The translations under genes and the position numbers were made by a program. Below are positions 1 through 28,269 of a stretch of 64,000 nucleotides of DNA, piece by piece; position 1 is the first letter of the stretch, and every line of letters begins with the position of its first letter. The notes beneath the pieces were generated by a model. The model ran no database searches, was not told where the DNA came from, and saw only the letters and a program-made list of their open reading frames with translations. This stretch comes from Antennarius striatus (lineage: Eukaryota > Chordata > Actinopteri > Lophiiformes > Antennariidae). The stretch lies in assembly GCF_040054535.1 (NCBI RefSeq), contig NC_090794.1, positions 4,093,501-4,157,500 of the forward strand, read 5' to 3'.

Positions 1-1164
1 GTCGTTTGATTAATGTTGATCTTTTGATTCAAACTTTAGTCGGAAATTTATGAAAATGTCCAACCCTAGCTCAGACATATTCAGTTAAAACAAAAAACAG
101 TTCAACTTTACATTAAATAGATTTTTATCAATCACTAATTACTCAAACACCAGGGGAAACTCATTTGTTAGTGTGCTGCCACTGTTTATACGTACAAGTT
201 GGTGTAAAACAAGATAATCCCCTTAGCTGCTGAGTTACCCCACTGTCTGACACCCAAGGACGAAGCTAGGCAGACTGGGTCTCACGCAGCTAATATTGGC
301 AAAGTCACCTTCTTAATCGACATCGTACCTGCAGAGGTGTTATTTTTCCTGAAAACGTGACGCCTAGTTAGAGGGTAAACCATCACATCTGGTCTCGGTG
401 ATCCTTTACGCCGAGAGATCGACAGTTTTCTGCACCTCTTTGGTTTACAAAGAACCAAATCATGTCCCCAAGTGATTTCAAATAGCGTAGGCATTCTACA
501 AACAATTGGTTGTTGTTATGGTTACCGTATACGGTGATACGGCAGAGGCTCACCATTGCATAAACCTTTTTGAGGATAATAGACTGGAGTTACTTGTCAT
601 TTGCTTGATGCATTGGTAAAGTATGAGAGTTGTCAAAGTGATGCCAAAGGTTCTTCTGGTGAAATGTGTTTATTTGCTTTTAATGCCATCACAAGTGTTG
701 TCGTTGTGAGGTTGCCAAGGTACCGAGGAGCATCCAAGGCTCTCAGCTAAAAGAATAATCAGATCTGAACTCTGGTCTTAAACAGTAGATGACAGATCTT
801 CTCAGGTGTTGGTTGACTAAGTAGAAACAGTCCAGGGCGGGGGTGGTTGTTGTTCCATTATTTCTGTCCGTCGGTTTTACACCTTCACCAGGAATCTTTA
901 CTGTCACACCTAAGCTCTCTGGCCTTTTTAAATTGATTGGATTTACTCATGTTGCTGGGAAGTGATGCTAAGCTACGTAGCAATGTACACACCACTGTTC
1001 ATCCTTCATTACCGTAACGACTAAGGAGTCACTGCTGTAGTGTTGTTGGTTAAATCATCCAATCTAAACGATCTTTTTTTTTTGGTTTTTTATTGGACAT
1101 GATGGATGGATTTCTTTTGTCCTCATGTCAGGTGACTGACTTGTGTTGTTCTTCTCCCCTCCAG
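1..1164. other. Upstream jag2 intron, no recognisable content
   Basis: This stretch precedes the first traced jag2 exon and must be intron in a normal Jagged gene. Its acceptor is TTCTCCCCTCCAG at 1,152-1,164. I see no conserved coding signal; the short ORFs in it lack family similarity. Confidence 0.6.
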
Positions 1165-20186
<19,022 letters not shown>

Positions 20187-22390
20187 GAAAACAAAAGACT
20201 CGCAATTTGGAAGCGAGAATCGCTGCGAGTGACTCTTCTTATTTTTGGACTGCATTTCGGAAGAAAAGAAGAAAAAAAAAAAGGCTTTGTGTTTTTATAA
20301 GCCATTCTTTTTGTTTTTCAAGGTGTTTTTTTTTTTTGTCATCGTCACCTGAGAATTTTTTTTGGATTCAGGCGACCAGAGCACAGTGAACGTTTTTTTT
20401 ATTTTATTTTTTTTTCTCTCGCTCGTGTTCATTTGTTTTCCTTTAGAAATAACAAAAAGGAGCTGAACAGTTGAATGCTAATTCAGGAGGTAAAAAGGCT
20501 CTCTCCCTGTTTTTGTTTAATAGAATTATACCCTCAAAGAAGCGACGGATGGCCGAAAAGGAGGAAGAAACAACTTGTATAAAGTTTTTTTTTTTGTTTT
20601 TGTTTTTTAATTTTTTTTTTCTTTGTTGCTGTTCTTTATTGATGATTTTGATTTTATTATATTGTCATGGGTTCCTGTTCAGCGTCTGAGGGGACGGAAA
20701 AAGGAAGAGTTTTTTTAGGGAAATGGAGAGTTGCGGCCACAGCAACAGAGGAGAAACTCCGTTTGCTCTGTTTCCACCTGTGGCCATCATTCGCCAGCCT
20801 TACCGAAACACTTGGCCTAGAGGAAAAGAGGGGACAGAAACCCCAGTGCCTACTGCGTGGCCTTCCATTTTTTTGTTTTCCTCCTGTTTCTCAGTTGTCT
20901 TGGCTGAAAGCTCTTGTTTGTGGATTTTTTGCAGTATTTGAGTTGGTAGCAAGTGCCTTTCTAAGAGCCGCGTTCGGGCTCCGAGTTGCGCTGCCCAGTT
21001 TGACCTCCTTGTACTCAAATCTCAAAGGGATAATAGTGTACATTTAAAGAGTTCGATTTCACAGCAACGCCATTCAAAGTATTTGATCAAAACAGAAATG
21101 AATGCTCTGTACATACGTGTAAATACTAAAGGAGTCGCTGTGTATATTTGAAATAAGTAACTTAAAGACAAGTCACACATTTTTATTATTATTGTTATTA
21201 TGATTAATATTATTTTTATTTTTTTTTACAATGCCATTCCTTTTATTTATGCCAGTCAAAATAGGCACGTTTTATAACACGTCATAACCAGAGTCCCACA
21301 GCTAAGAGTCGTTACAATGAGGCGCCACCCATGAAGGGTTTTACTGAGGGGTTTATATTTGGTTTGTCACGAGGATGCACCGTTTTGTTCCCGTCAGAAA
21401 GTCAACATTGTTTATTACCCATAAGTTATTTAACTTCAATATTGTACCTGGAGTATAACTGTCACCAGGCCAACCAAACATTTCTATAATGGATAATAAA
21501 ACACTTCCTCATTCCTGGTTATTTCTGATCCAACATTTCTGTATCTGCTCTGAAACTTTGTTCTATTTTGGATGCAGATGAATCAGTTATTTGCACTTAA
21601 TCTCCCATGTTAAAAAAAAAAAGAAGAAGAAGCCTGTATTGGTATTTAAAAATTATATGAATTATGGGGAAAAAATTCTAATGTGGTCATATTTACAGTT
21701 GAAGATTAAGCTGAGAGTTGTAGCAGAAAATTCTGAAATTTGAAATTGAGTAGTCCTTGTGTCATCGCTGCCCATTAATTTTTAATTTGCAATTATGAAT
21801 ATAACTTGTTTTGTTTGGATCTGATTTGAAAATCATTTTAAGAAGTACGGTTGTGCGACACTGCCATCCGTTATTACGGCAAACCATTTCTAAACCCATC
21901 GCAAACCCTTTTGTTTCAGGCGTCTTCATGTAATGAGCTATGCATTTATTATAATCTCAATGGTCATCTTTTTTATTTTGTCTGTTTGTTTTCACTCTTA
22001 AGGACTGTAACTCTCCCAATCATTGTGTGGTGTATCGTGCCGCGTTTTATTTCCCTAAGTAAAGTGCTCTCCTTGTCTCACTTTGCTTCCACGGAATTGT
22101 CTGGAATAAAACACTTCCTAGAAGATTTCACCACGGCTCTTATGAGTGGCATGAATGTGGATGTTCGTTGGTCAAATGTGGAAATCGCGCATCGACTTCC
22201 TTGTTTGGTTTGAAGGCTTTAATGAAGGGAACAATGTTTGCGGATGGTTTTGCTTTCATGCAGATGTGTTTTAAGTTACTGACTCCATTTAAAATCATCC
22301 CTTTTTCATATCATGTCATTGTCTCGAAATGCCATTGCATTTTCTGTAAATGGGACGCAGCAAAATAAAGAATTAAAGATGCATCACTGC
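20187..22390 (+). other. jag2: jag2 3' UTR (inferred)
   Basis: About 2.2 kb of AT-rich sequence without a plausible gene follows the jag2 stop. AATAAA signals occur at 21,495-21,500, 22,105-22,110 and 22,364-22,369. The last, in the context CAAAATAAAGAATTAAAG, is the best candidate for the distal end, giving a 3' UTR near 2.2 kb, comparable to long Jagged UTRs. The 15-mer AATAAAACACTTCCT appears twice (21,495 and 22,105). UTR extent is inference; no transcript is visible. Confidence 0.6.
22364..22369 (+). terminator. Candidate distal polyadenylation signal of jag2
   Basis: AATAAA lies 2.18 kb after the jag2 stop and is followed by AT-rich sequence. Two earlier AATAAA hexamers (21,495 and 22,105) could give shorter transcripts. 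Confidence 0.5.
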
Positions 22391-22399
22391 TGGTGTTAA

Positions 22400-23912
22400 A
22401 AGCTGAATATGCATATTGTATACATTTTATTATTATTCAGGAGAAACGTTTTATACAAAGTGGAAAGGTTTCCGTCGTTGGACTGGATATTTCATTGTTC
22501 TAAATAACCATCCCAGTTATTTATTAAAACCATTTTGACATATCTTGATTACGCTTGTAATATTTCGTTTGCAGCACACGACATTGGAAACGCTCTGCTT
22601 TCATTCATATTTTACTAGGAGGCATCCCTTTTTATGAGAAACACATTGTTTAAATCTGCTAACAGGATCATTCTTTCGAAATAGTCAAAAGAAAATGTTA
22701 CAAAAATAGATTTATTTGTTTTCTCGTCAGCTTCAGTGAGTTTTTGTAAACTTATTTTATTCGGTATTTGACGAGACGAGCTTCAAACAAGTTATGACCA
22801 GAAAACAAAACATTATTGAATGAACACAAATGTAATAGATCATATTAACATATAAACTCAAGATCATGGTGAAACATTAGGATTGCAATGTGGCCAAACT
22901 ATTTTAAAAGACTAATTCTATTTCTATATTCTAAATGTGGACTTTTGGAATTGTTCTTCAATTCTCCTTCAATATTAAATGCCCACTTCCTCCGCTGTCA
23001 CAGCGTCGCTGGAGTTTATCCCAGCAAATTTGGGGTGTGAGGCAGGGTACACTCTGGGTGTGACGCCAGCTGTTGACATTTAAGTGCAATTCTTTGAAGA
23101 GCGAAACTTTATCACCTCTAAAGTGCTGTTCCAGTGGCAGAAGTCCAAAGTTATTGGAGGAACCAAAGGCGACGTGTGGCTGGATGCTACAGCTCACCTC
23201 TCAGTCTCTGTTTCCATTTGCAGCAGAATATTCTCCTGAAACCTTGCAGTCAGTCCCTGCCCTTGCCTTCATCTCTGTGGGCTGAGGATGACTTGGATGG
23301 ATCGATCGGATAACCTCACCAGCCTTCCATCGCTCTCGCTACCCCCATCACCAATAGAACCCGGTCTGCTGTCCTGGGCCGATCCCACCTCGACCAATGA
23401 GAGGCTGGCGCGATCTTCTTGGCAATGTAATGATGTGAATGTTTCATGAGTAATGGTATGATGCCGGGAGGGGTGGGAAGCTTTTCCTCATGAATCCCAT
23501 GGGTGCCCCTGGCTGGCTTTAATAGGACCTTCCCCTGTCGGAAAGGCTGGATCGACTTACACAGCTTTGAGGAAGTGATGGAGTTGTTTAGGGAGAGAGA
23601 TGTGCACAGATATAGAAATCTATAATCCTAAATTTAAGGTTTATTCCTGGTGGCCTGTCATCATTTGATCATATTAGATGTTTGGTGTTTGCCACTTTGT
23701 GAATGCAAGCGAAGATTCATGTAATTTCATTTTTGGTTCTTAAGTCTGTGTTTGAATAAAACCACATCCTTCACTATCTCGAGTATAGTACCATCATCAA
23801 ACAGGTAGCATATTACTTAAATGATAACATCACAACAGAAAAGAAAATTATAAATACAAAATGAACATTTATTAGTCCCTTGATGGGACATTGCAGGTAC
23901 TGTGTGGTGAGA
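22400..23912. other. Intergenic, little recognisable content
   Basis: AT-rich spacer follows jag2. At 22,981-23,060 there is a reverse-oriented copy of the SINE-type tail (reading GCTGGGATAAACTCCAGC on the minus strand). A GC-richer patch at 23,330-23,560 has no ORF I can support. Confidence 0.5.
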
Positions 23913-23990
23913 TTCCCCACAGCAGCCACTGGGAAGAGGAATGCCACAGCGGCCATTGCATCAATGGGAAAGTGGACTCCACAAAGGTAA
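23913..23990 (+). pseudogene. Duplicated fragment of the jag2 cysteine-rich exon with its splice donor
   Basis: These 78 bases match 16,728-16,805, the end of jag2 exon 16,686-16,801 plus GTAA of its donor, at 74 of 78 positions without gaps. Translated in the same frame it reads FPHSSHWEEECHSGHCING against FPHSSHWEEECNSCRCING in the gene. Two conserved cysteines are replaced (by Gly and Ser), so it is not a working exon. Similarity stops abruptly on both sides. It lies about 3.7 kb after the jag2 stop in the same orientation. Because the intronic donor bases are included, it is a DNA-level copy, not a processed one. Confidence 0.85.
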
Positions 23991-24014
23991 ACCAGCAAGT
24001 GTAAGTTACGTATA

Positions 24015-24267
24015 TAACTGTGGTTCTATGAGTTCTGGATGACTCCCAGAGGCGGTGCCTTTAACACTGAATGAGATCCGTCCCACGCGCGCGCGGGTCG
24101 AGTAGTGAATATCCACGAGGTCCCAGCTGTGACATGATGGTGGGCGTGGAACGCCCAGCGTACGTAAGCGTCCGCCGTCATTCATGAGTTCCCTGTGGGA
24201 TCTTCTCACGAGATTCCAAGTGATGGGGATCTCTGGCAGTCGTCCAGAATTCACAGAACCACAGTTA
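24015..24267. repeat. 253-bp unit with 37-bp terminal inverted repeats (probable DIRS end)
   Basis: The left end TAACTGTGGTTCTATGAG (24,015 on) and the reverse complement of the right end TAACTGTGGTTCTGTGAA (to 24,267) pair over about 37 bases with four mismatches. The interior is GC-rich with a (CG)n run. It sits on the 3' side of the minus-strand DIRS fragment, where a DIRS terminal repeat would be expected. A free-standing MITE is the alternative. Confidence 0.6.
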
Positions 24268-24474
24268 CAGACATAAACTAAATCCTAGCCCTGCTGAAGC
24301 ACCATCACCTTGCAGACCCTGAAGGGTCATCAGCTGTCAGCTCAGTAACCTGGTTAGCATGGCCTAAAGCCAGGCTCTTGGGCAAGAATGAAGGGTTAGG
24401 CCCTAGTGACACCCCTGTGCGTCAATGTTTCAGCACGTACATGTTTCACTCATAGATAAGGTATGAAGCACAGT

Positions 24475-24937
24475 TCAGTCCCATGAGAACCATGTTCTCT
24501 CTTGCCACTTCGGGTCAACCAACAGGACACTATTGGCGCTCTGCTGCACCCTATGTAATGTCAACGCCATCATTAGAAAAGGTGGGAACGCATAGAGAAG
24601 GCGATCTGGCCATGGATGTGCCAGAACATGCTGTCCCAACGGGCTCGATGTCTCCATCAGAGAGAACCAGAGAGTGTTGGGTTGTCAACTCTGAGGCAAA
24701 CAGGTCCACTTCCACCAGGCTGTATCTGCACCACATCTCCATTACTACCTCTGGTTGGAGTCTCCACTCCCCAGCTGGAGGCTGATGAAGAGACAGAAAG
24801 TCTGCCACCACATTCTGCGGTCCTGGCAGATACATAACCCTCAGGCTGGAAAAGCCAAAGTAATGAGTTGCTCTGTAGAGACTCCATAGAAGCCTGTATG
24901 TGCTTACTAATTTATCATTACTCTTTCCTATACACAC
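24475..24937 (-). pseudogene. Decayed DIRS-type retrotransposon polyprotein fragment (RT/RNase H region)
   Basis: Two overlapping minus-strand frames read LRVMYLPGPQNVVADFLS, GEWRLQPEVV, VEVDLFASE and then, after a frameshift, SSPLGQHVLAHPWPDRLLYAFPPF. This order (LPG..N..ADFLSR, W.L.P.V, VDLFAS, D.L.HPWP..LLYAFPP) is the RNase H end of DIRS/tyrosine-recombinase retroelements common in fish. The frame is broken and no recombinase domain is seen, so it is a dead remnant. Confidence 0.8.
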
Positions 24938-25146
24938 CTTGAGAATTATTATTCATTATCTGTACCTACAGATTTATTATGCTATTACCCATAGTATTAT
25001 AGTATCTGCTACTATTACCTATATGTGCCTGGTGATTTATTAACATATTCTTTTCTATTCATTCATATAAATGCATCATGTTTTTTATTCTTTATTTAAA
25101 TTTATTTCAGTATTTTACAGTATTTTCTTTGAAAAAACAAGTTTTT

Positions 25147-27078
25147 CTATTCCGAGGAAGGTAAAAATTTCTTGTACCACTTCTTCTTCTTCTGCTTCTT
25201 TTTATAGCTCTCATGATTTTCCAGCTGGGACTTCACGGCAACTGTCTCCATTGGCCACCTGTGCTCCATTTTTGTCTCATTGACAATCTCATTCAGAGTC
25301 TCATTCAGGGCGTCTTTCTCCTGAAGTTGGGAGGACTTTTTCCTCTTCCCGTGAATTCGGTTGTTCTCTACCTGCTGCTCAGCCTCATTCTGTGGCCATC
25401 TCTGCTGAACATCATTGGCAGCACTGGATTTGCTCAATTTCCCGCTCTCATTTTTGCTTTCCGTCCTGTCCAAAACCTGCTTCTGTTTTTGCAGAGACTT
25501 TCCTGTCTGAGGCGATTTGTCCACGGTGACGATCTGCTTGTGAGCTGCATCCTCGTTGTCTTTGAGCAGAGCCTCATACTTCTTTAACTTCTTCTTTAGC
25601 AGCGTTATGGTGGTCATCGACTCCTTCCAGTCCTGTCCCATTGCTTTGAACTTGGATATCATGGCCCTTTCATTCTTCAACCACTCCTCCTCCTTCTTCT
25701 TCAGCAGATTGATTTGCGCTTCTGTCTGCTGAAGGAGAGATGACTTTTCCTTCTCCCATTTAACTTGAGTGGCCTCCAACTGCTGCTGAGCCCCCTTTAG
25801 AGCAGCTTTAAGGGTGTTAACCTCCTTTTTCTGCTGCTCAGACTGATCCCCAAAGAAATGTCTACCTTTCTCCATCTCTTTGAGCTTGGCTGTCATGACC
25901 TTCTCCTTCTTTAACCATTCCTCCTTCTCATTCTTGAGCAGAGAGTTTTGAGCTTCTTTCTCCAGGAGACACATCGTGTCTTCCTCCAACTGCTGCTGAG
26001 CCTCCTTCAGAGCAGCTTTAAGGGTGTTAGCCTCCATTTTCTGATGCTCAGACTGATCCTTAAAGAAATGTTCAGCTTCCTCCATCTCTTTGAGCTTGAC
26101 TGTCATGACGCTCTCGTTCTTCAACCATTCCTCCTTCTCATTCATCAGCAGAGAGTTTTGAGCTTCTTTCTCCTGGAGACACATCTCAAACTTATTCAAC
26201 TGCTGTCGAGCCTCTTTCAGAGTAGCTTCAAGGTTGTTAACCTCCCTTTTCTGCTTGACTTTCATGACCTTCTCCTTCTTCAACAATTCGTCCTTCTCAT
26301 TCTTAAGCAGCGAGTTTTGATCTTCTCTCTCCACGAGATACATCTTGTCCTTCATCAGCTGCTGCCGAGCTTCCTTCAGAGCAGCTTCAAGGTTGTTCAC
26401 CTCATTTCTCTGCTGCTTAAACTGCTCCTCAAAGAAATGTCCCAATTCAACTTTCTCTTTGAGCTTAACTGTCATGACCCTCTCCTTCTTCAACCATTCC
26501 TCCTTCTCCTTCTTCAGCAGAGAGTTTTGGTCTTGTTCGTTCTTAAGTAGAGCCAACGTGTCCTGACATTTCATTTCATTGTCCTGCATCTTCTTCTGAA
26601 CCACCCTCAGAGTAGCTGTGACGGTATTAGCTTTATTTTTCTGCTTCTCAAACTGATCCTTGAAGAAATTTCTACTTTCCTCCATCTCTTTGACCTTCTC
26701 TGCGATGGCCTTCTTCTTCTTCAAACACTCCTCCCCTTGCTTCTTCTTTCGAGCTTCTTCTCCAAGAGACACTGCGTTCTTCAGCAATTCGATCTCACTG
26801 GCCTGCAGCTTGTGAGTCTCATTCTGAGCATCAATCTCCTTATTCTTTGCCTCGAGTAGAGCTTCTAATTTAGATATCTCTGTCATCATGGTGATAACAG
26901 AGTTCTCTAGTGCCTCCCAATCTTCCTCCTTCATCAAAATAGACTTGGAGCAAGATTCAAGTTTTGTCTTCAATTCCTCAGTTTCCATTTGAAGGTTTTT
27001 CCTCTCAGTTTCCAATTTGTTCACCCTGGCTTGAAGTTTAGAAGCCAGAATTTGATTTTTAGCCATATGGACCGCCAT
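25147..27078 (-). CDS. Uncharacterised repetitive coiled-coil protein, 643 residues, no introns
   Basis: A single open frame starts at ATG 27,076-27,078 and stops at TAG 25,147-25,149. Almost the whole protein is charged, leucine-spaced coiled coil rich in K, E, Q and N. Residues 184-253, 254-306, 307-376 and 377-454 are copies of one unit starting QNSLLKNEKEEWLKKE and ending QQQLEED..CLLEKEA; a weaker copy precedes (about 111-183) and another follows (from 455). Full units are 70 residues, exactly ten heptads; the second lacks about 17. The C-terminus is basic (KKKQKKKKWYKKFLPSSE). There is no signal peptide, membrane segment or catalytic motif. TTTATT (AATAAA on the minus strand) occurs near 25,083. 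I do not recognise the family. It could be a young gene, a retrocopy, or a repeat-derived ORF. Confidence 0.6.
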   Translation of the reverse strand: MAVHMAKNQILASKLQARVNKLETERKNLQMETEELKTKLESCSKSILMKEEDWEALENSVITMMTEISKLEALLEAKNKEIDAQNETHKLQASEIELLKNAVSLGEEARKKKQGEECLKKKKAIAEKVKEMEESRNFFKDQFEKQKNKANTVTATLRVVQKKMQDNEMKCQDTLALLKNEQDQNSLLKKEKEEWLKKERVMTVKLKEKVELGHFFEEQFKQQRNEVNNLEAALKEARQQLMKDKMYLVEREDQNSLLKNEKDELLKKEKVMKVKQKREVNNLEATLKEARQQLNKFEMCLQEKEAQNSLLMNEKEEWLKNESVMTVKLKEMEEAEHFFKDQSEHQKMEANTLKAALKEAQQQLEEDTMCLLEKEAQNSLLKNEKEEWLKKEKVMTAKLKEMEKGRHFFGDQSEQQKKEVNTLKAALKGAQQQLEATQVKWEKEKSSLLQQTEAQINLLKKKEEEWLKNERAMISKFKAMGQDWKESMTTITLLKKKLKKYEALLKDNEDAAHKQIVTVDKSPQTGKSLQKQKQVLDRTESKNESGKLSKSSAANDVQQRWPQNEAEQQVENNRIHGKRKKSSQLQEKDALNETLNEIVNETKMEHRWPMETVAVKSQLENHESYKKKQKKKKWYKKFLPSSE

Positions 27079-27204
27079 CTTTGACTTGAACTCCTTGCCT
27101 TCCTCCTATGAGGATTTCTGAGCATAGCTGTCTTGGAAGTCGTAGGTATTCTTCTCCAACATTGTGTGCTTAGTGCTTTCATCATCAAAGACATCTTTAG
27201 GCAT
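27079..27204 (-). other. In-frame leader of the coiled-coil ORF, broken by one TAG
   Basis: Going upstream from the Met at 27,078, the frame stays open for nine codons, meets TAG at 27,106-27,108, then continues for 32 codons to another ATG at 27,202-27,204. The next in-frame stop (TAA) is at 27,217-27,219. The leader is acidic and polar (MPKDVFDDESTKHTM...). The TAG could be a CAG-to-TAG nonsense change, in which case the original protein was 685 residues. Alternatively, translation simply starts at 27,078, or the TAG lies in an acceptor-like TCCTCATAG. Confidence 0.45.
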
Positions 27205-27779
27205 TGTACTCCTTTGTTATGTAAGGAAATGTCTCTGTACATTAAGCTAAATGTCATAAAGAATGTGGGAAATAGATATCAAAGACATTTGTCTTTACCA
27301 CGTTTGTCTCAGATGTACACGACTCAAAATTACCACATTTTCACCCTTTTTAATTGTAACCCATTCAACTAAATCACTCATAATTTTATCACAATTCTTC
27401 CTTAACTAGTTGAGATTTTTCAGTGATTGTACAGCGTGAGCTCTGATCAGGTACAGGGCAGAGGAGACAGTCATTTTTACAACTAGAGTACCTGAACACA
27501 AATTTCACTAATGCTGTCAATTTTGATACTACAGCCATGGAACCCACATAGAAACATAGAAACGTTTAAAAAAAAAGTGCAACTTATAGTCTGTATTATT
27601 ATTTACATTACGCTCAATGCACCATCAAAGACATTCGGCTTTTTTTTCCACCAAAAAAAATTCCCTTTCAATCTTTACGAGAAAATTCCATTTTCACCCT
27701 TTTTAATTTTGTTAATTTGAATTAAATTAACTTGTTCCAATAAATCTATCTGTTACATTGGCTGTTTGAGTCTGCTGAG
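27205..27779. other. Intergenic, upstream of the coiled-coil ORF
   Basis: AT-rich sequence. A block at 27,410-27,552 (TTTTTCAGTGATTGTACAG ... CTACAGCCATGGAACCCAC) recurs in diverged form at 28,157-28,270, so a local duplication has happened. No promoter motif is certain. Confidence 0.45.
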
Positions 27780-28125
27780 TGATTTCAGGTGTGTGTGACT
27801 GAACAGAGTTCCACCAACTGCAGCTCATCTGGTCATTAGCCTGCCTACTTAAACTCAGCCCTGCCACACACACACACACACACACACCTCTACAACTACC
27901 TGCTGCCAAATCGCTATCACTGTTCAGTCACTATTTTGTGTGACTCTAGCCTAATCATTTTTACCAAGAGATTTGCTCTGATTTCTGCTTCAGCTCTGCT
28001 CCACTTCCCTACACCAGGAAGAACATTCCAGCTAAACCTCTGACTGTCAAAATAAACCCTGATTTTCACCAGCCACCTCCTCTTCTGTTCACGTTTGGGT
28101 CCTAATACTGACACACCATCGTATT
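27780..28125 (+). mobile_element. Solo-LTR-like block (gypsy-type, tentative)
   Basis: The order of a TATA-like CTACTTAAACTCAGCCCTGCC, a (CA)n at 27,865-27,889, CTACCTGCTGCCAAATC, the polyadenylation signal AATAAACCCTG near 28,051, and a terminal TTTGGGTCCTAATACTGACA resembles fish Ty3/gypsy LTRs. No internal coding region adjoins it, so it would be a solo LTR. Exact ends and target duplication were not found. Confidence 0.4.
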
Positions 28126-28269
28126 TGTCTCACTTATCTCCTTCACTAGACGATAGTCGAGGTTTTTCAGTAATTCTATAGTGAAAACTCTGGTCAGGGA
28201 AATGGACTTCAAAATTTGTGCAAATACTCTGTATTTTGATGCTACAGCCATGAAACCAACATAGAACTG

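Noticed and set aside
25948..26550. 200-codon plus-strand ORF opposite the coiled-coil gene
   Set aside because: It is antisense to a Lys/Glu-rich repetitive ORF, which leaves a Leu/Phe/Ser-rich open frame by composition. No domain or start context was seen.
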